From assembly GCA_046719305.1 (NCBI GenBank), contig JBDNDE010000073.1:1-16563 (forward strand): a stretch of DNA of 16,563 nucleotides. The letters run 5' to 3'. The DNA is from RGDT01 sp046719305 (lineage in GTDB: Bacteria > Planctomycetota > Planctomycetia > Gemmatales > Gemmataceae). Positions within the stretch are counted from its first letter, which is position 1, and each line of letters starts with the position of its first letter. Below the pieces are notes generated by a model, which was given only the letters and a program-made list of their open reading frames with translations, did no database searches and was not told where the DNA came from. Of this stretch, positions 14,038 to 16,563 are shown in pieces. A program made the position numbers and the translations under genes.

Positions 14038-14864
14038 CCTGGAAACTCGCCGGTGTACAGATGGACGTGATCCTGGGCGATGTCGAGGGCAACCTGCAGC
14101 GAATTCGCCAACGCTGCGAGCAGGCCGCTCAGGCTGGCGCTCGCTTGGTCCTGTTCCCCGAGTGTGCGACCAGCGGCTATTGTTTCGCTAGCCTGGCCGA
14201 AGCTCGGCCGCATGCCCTGAGGGCTGACGCGCCGCAGTGGCAAACGCTGAGCCGGCCCGACCTGTACAGCGTGATCGGTTTTTTGGAGCGTGACGGCGAG
14301 CGGCTGTATAATTCGGCAGCCTTAGTTGGGCCCAGCGGTGTCGAGGCGGTCTATCGCAAGGTGCATTTGCCCCACATTGGCCTGGACCGTTTTGTCACTC
14401 CAGGCGATCGGCCCTTTGCTGTCCAAGAGGTCCAGGGAGTGCGCATCGGTATGCACATTTGTTACGATGGCAGCTTTCCCGAAGCTCCTCGCGTGCTCAT
14501 GCTTCTGGGGGCCGATCTACTGCTCTTGCCGACCAATTGGCCGATGTCCGCCAAGATGGTGGTGCCGCTCTGCCTGGCGCGTGCAGTAGAAAATCACGTC
14601 TACTATGCCGCCATCAACCGCATCGGCAGCGAAGGCGGCTACAGCTTCATCGGCCAGAGCCAGATTCTGGCCCCCACGGGAGAAGTACTAGCACAGGCAG
14701 GCGGCACCGAGGAAACGATTCTTTATGCGACGATTGATCCGAGTGTGGCCCGAAACAAGAAACTAGTGCGAATTGCCGGCCAGCATCACATCGACCGAAT
14801 CGCCGATCGTCGCCCGGAGATGTACCGGCTGATCAGCGAACCAGCCAAGCATCCACCCAATTGA
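14034..14864 (+). CDS. Nitrilase-superfamily carbon-nitrogen hydrolase
   Basis: The 276-residue enzyme is a cytoplasmic amidohydrolase of the nitrilase superfamily, attacking a C-N bond other than a peptide bond with a Glu-Lys-Cys triad: E43 in LFPECATSGY, K109 in VYRKVHLPH and C143 in GMHICYDGSFPE. The usual core VQMDV at the start and the late ARAVENHVYYAAINRIG block are also present. Length fits the amidase/N-carbamoylase branches. Which amide it uses is not visible. Its ATG overlaps the stop of the SMP-30-like gene (ATGA at 14034-14037), so the two are probably translated together and may act on related small metabolites. The 3' end overlaps the convergent NPCBM gene by 32 bp. Confidence 0.9.
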   Translation: MTWKLAGVQMDVILGDVEGNLQRIRQRCEQAAQAGARLVLFPECATSGYCFASLAEARPHALRADAPQWQTLSRPDLYSVIGFLERDGERLYNSAALVGPSGVEAVYRKVHLPHIGLDRFVTPGDRPFAVQEVQGVRIGMHICYDGSFPEAPRVLMLLGADLLLLPTNWPMSAKMVVPLCLARAVENHVYYAAINRIGSEGGYSFIGQSQILAPTGEVLAQAGGTEETILYATIDPSVARNKKLVRIAGQHHIDRIADRRPEMYRLISEPAKHPPN

Positions 14865-16017
14865 CGATGCCACGCACAGGACCGCGACCGGCCGCTTCGA
14901 CGCGTAAAGAGAGTGTCTGGGCACCGTTCAGATCACAGTCGAGGCGGAACGGGTCGCCTAGCGTATCGCGCGGCCCGACGGATAGCGGCTTGTCATCCAG
15001 TCGAATCACCACTTTGGCCCGGCCGCCCGCCCCTTCGAGATCATCTAATCCCACCACCGCCTCAAAGCGTTGATACTTGCCTGCCAGCGGGATGGTGACC
15101 TCTGCTCCCACGGCCAGGCTCAGACCCCGCTCCCATGTCTGGCCGCCTACCCGTAGATCACGTCCCCTCGGAGTGGCATCGACGCCCAAGGGGATCTGCT
15201 CATCTAGATAAGGTCTGTATCGATAGCGTCGGCCGGCCACCTCATACAGCGGTACGGCAGCAGTCCACTCGGCCGAGGGCAAGCGTTCCAGGCGGGCGAG
15301 CCGTTCCAGACCAACGCGCAAGGTCGCTCCAAAAGGGGTTTTGCCTACCAGGTCCCCCCCGTCCAAGCGTGCCGAAACCAGGGTGAAACGGCCCCCGGGC
15401 GAACGATTGTTGGGCAAGATGATCGCCCGGACTAGCGGCTTCTTTGGGGCGAGATGCCCCGCCTCGGCACTGAGTACGATAGCCGAGAGAGTCGACCAGG
15501 CAGCAGAAAGAGTTTTCCGCTCGCGCTCCACACTCACGCTGTCGCCCAGGCTCTCTAACGTGCCCTCGATCAAGTCTCCGTTGCGTAACCGCAGTTGATC
15601 CCGGCTCGGCCGCTGCGTCATCCAAAGTCGCCGGGTTCGTTCAGCCAAAGGATCGCCTTCCAACCCCGTGCGCCAGACCATCAGGACCGCACTGAGGGGC
15701 ACGGCCACCGGCTCCTTGCCCAGATCGGGATGACGGAAGAACAGATCATCCCCTTTGAGGCGAGCTTCAAGAAACGGGATGCGTGCGCCATCGGTGAGGA
15801 TCAGATGCTCCCCACGCGGTAGCTCGGGTAGCATGGCTCGATGGCGTTGAAGCCAAAGCCAGTCACGGGCCGCGATTTTCCGCCGCACCTTAGCCCCCAG
15901 TTCGAGATTCCAAGAGGCATCGAGCGAGGCCAGCGGACCGCTCAGTTCTTTGCCCCGCAAGGAACGAAGGTGGAAGGTTGGGTCATCAGCCAGCACAAAA
16001 AGCAAAAGAAAAAGCAT
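14833..16017 (-). CDS. Secreted protein with C-terminal NPCBM-type domain
   Basis: The 394-residue protein starts with a short signal peptide, MLFLLLFVLADDP. The N-terminal two thirds consist of beta-rich segments with several LSAVL/LSAIVLS-type ends (about 20-255), resembling planctomycete surface proteins, and I do not know their role. The C-terminal part (about 265-394) matches a novel putative carbohydrate-binding module: GVDATPRGRDLRVGGQTWERGLSL, then strands with YQRFEAVVGLDD and VVIRLDDKPL, and a closing NWVDAWLVR. It likely binds cell-surface or extracellular polysaccharide. AAAGGA lies 8 nt before the ATG. Its 3' end overlaps the carbon-nitrogen hydrolase convergently, and 27 bp upstream lies the edge-truncated gene on the same strand, so they are likely in one operon. 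Confidence 0.78.
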   Translation of the reverse strand: MLFLLLFVLADDPTFHLRSLRGKELSGPLASLDASWNLELGAKVRRKIAARDWLWLQRHRAMLPELPRGEHLILTDGARIPFLEARLKGDDLFFRHPDLGKEPVAVPLSAVLMVWRTGLEGDPLAERTRRLWMTQRPSRDQLRLRNGDLIEGTLESLGDSVSVERERKTLSAAWSTLSAIVLSAEAGHLAPKKPLVRAIILPNNRSPGGRFTLVSARLDGGDLVGKTPFGATLRVGLERLARLERLPSAEWTAAVPLYEVAGRRYRYRPYLDEQIPLGVDATPRGRDLRVGGQTWERGLSLAVGAEVTIPLAGKYQRFEAVVGLDDLEGAGGRAKVVIRLDDKPLSVGPRDTLGDPFRLDCDLNGAQTLSLRVEAAGRGPVRGIVNWVDAWLVR

Positions 16018-16044
16018 TTAGAAATCCTTTGAAATCAGTTCATC

Positions 16045-16563
16045 CTACCCCGGCAGTAATATCTCGCGAGCCGCGGCGGCGTACTCAGTCCCCAGCCGTA
16101 ACGCCTCTTGGGCATCGAGATGGGCCAACTCCGGTAGTCCGAGTTGCTGGTGGACAACCGCCCGGTAGTAATAACCATTGCCGTTCTGGGGAAACGCCGT
16201 GATCAACCGGGTGCAAAAAACCACGCCCTCGGTCGTCCAGTGCGGAGGGTTGTTCTGAACCGCCGCCTGGAGCCTGGCCAGATAAGCATGGTGGTCAATA
16301 GCTTGGAAGCCTACGAAATAGGCACAGGCCCGCTGAAAGGCAACAAACTCTGGGCCGCCAAGGGGAACAGGAGGGCGAAGTTGTTGTCCAGGCCCCCAGG
16401 CGACATACTGTTTGCCGCGTGGCTCTACGTGGCGGACTGTAAACGTCTCCCACAGATAATAACTCGTCGGTCGAGGTAGTCGAGCGATGAGATACACCCT
16501 GGCACCGAGAGCTTTGAGTACCGTAGCGCGTCGCGTGGTCAGAATCAGTTCCTGTTCCAGTCC
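16045..16563 (-). CDS. Partial hypothetical protein, N-terminus beyond the window
   Basis: The frame is open through to the last base (GLEQELILTTRRATVLKALGAR... leads into it), so the start lies outside the window; 172 residues are visible. An internal ATG-like start at 16497 is a GTG in context and need not be used. The visible part has a beta-type block, RVYLIARLPRPTSYYLWETF then FTVRHVE, a GPGQQLRPPVPLGGPEF turn, and ACAYFVGFQAIDHHAYLARL. The last 60 residues are helical and look TPR-like (GNGYYYRAVVHQQLGLPELAHLDAQEAL). I do not recognise the family. It precedes the NPCBM gene by 27 bp on the same strand. Function unknown. Confidence 0.7.
   Translation of the reverse strand, partial: GLEQELILTTRRATVLKALGARVYLIARLPRPTSYYLWETFTVRHVEPRGKQYVAWGPGQQLRPPVPLGGPEFVAFQRACAYFVGFQAIDHHAYLARLQAAVQNNPPHWTTEGVVFCTRLITAFPQNGNGYYYRAVVHQQLGLPELAHLDAQEALRLGTEYAAAAREILLPG

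Noticed and set aside
15242..15625. Minus-strand frame within the NPCBM-type gene in another frame
   Set aside because: Lies inside a well-supported gene, with no start signal or motif of its own.
1..16563. A defence, toxin-antitoxin or mobile system
   Set aside because: No transposase, integrase, direct repeat array, toxin-like pair or target-site duplication was seen. The kinase-RNase III neighbourhood looked suggestive at first, but RNase III is housekeeping and no third defence-like partner is present.

Overview
The window looks like a piece of chromosome from a planctomycete, most likely of the Gemmataceae lineage. I infer this from the mix of families, not from a marker gene. There is a small protein of the repeated Gemmata-type family with a WL...PTPM start and a 'GNPFRP...W' core, a soluble Hanks-type kinase, a carbohydrate-binding NPCBM-type protein, many secreted proteins with short hydrophobic leaders, and a clear Shine-Dalgarno sequence before some genes but not others. 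I see no rRNA, tRNA, CRISPR array, insertion sequence or phage gene.

Layout. (1) 1-1050: a plus-strand gene for a degenerate RmlA-like nucleotidyltransferase, ending at a GC-rich hairpin shared with the convergent gene. (2) 1051-4481, minus strand: a lipoprotein with a transglutaminase-like domain, then an exported BCP/PrxQ-type peroxiredoxin, then an M20 tripeptidase-like metallopeptidase. (3) 4563-5272: a three-CxxC zinc-ribbon mini-protein facing a basic protein of unknown function; the two overlap by 4 bp at their stops. (4) 5447-8287, plus strand: a cytoplasmic Ser/Thr kinase whose start region holds a duplicated ribosome-binding site and an out-of-frame mini-ORF, then RNase III, a nine-cysteine small protein, and a LolA-like exported protein joined to it by an ATGA overlap. 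(5) 8288-8934: about 650 bp with no convincing gene but with an 11-bp perfect inverted repeat and a 17-bp tandem repeat. (6) 8935-10716: a lidless Hsp70 with a TTG start. (7) 10750-11973, minus strand: a secreted protein with a cysteine/glycine/proline-rich tail. (8) 12167-14864, plus strand: the Gemmata-type family protein, an SMP-30/gluconolactonase-like protein and a nitrilase-superfamily amidohydrolase, the last two joined by an ATGA overlap. (9) 14833-16563, minus strand: an NPCBM-type secreted protein and, upstream of it, an unrecognised protein cut by the window edge.

How the genes work together. Most are housekeeping or lineage-specific envelope genes rather than one pathway. Several local units look coordinated: kinase/RNase III/Cys-rich/LolA-like on one strand, the SMP-30-amidohydrolase couple, and the minus-strand trio of exported or hydrolytic enzymes. 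I found no convincing defence or mobile system. The most unusual items are the nucleotidyltransferase that has lost its nucleotide-binding signature, the duplicated translation-initiation region of the kinase, and the repeats in the large intergenic gap.
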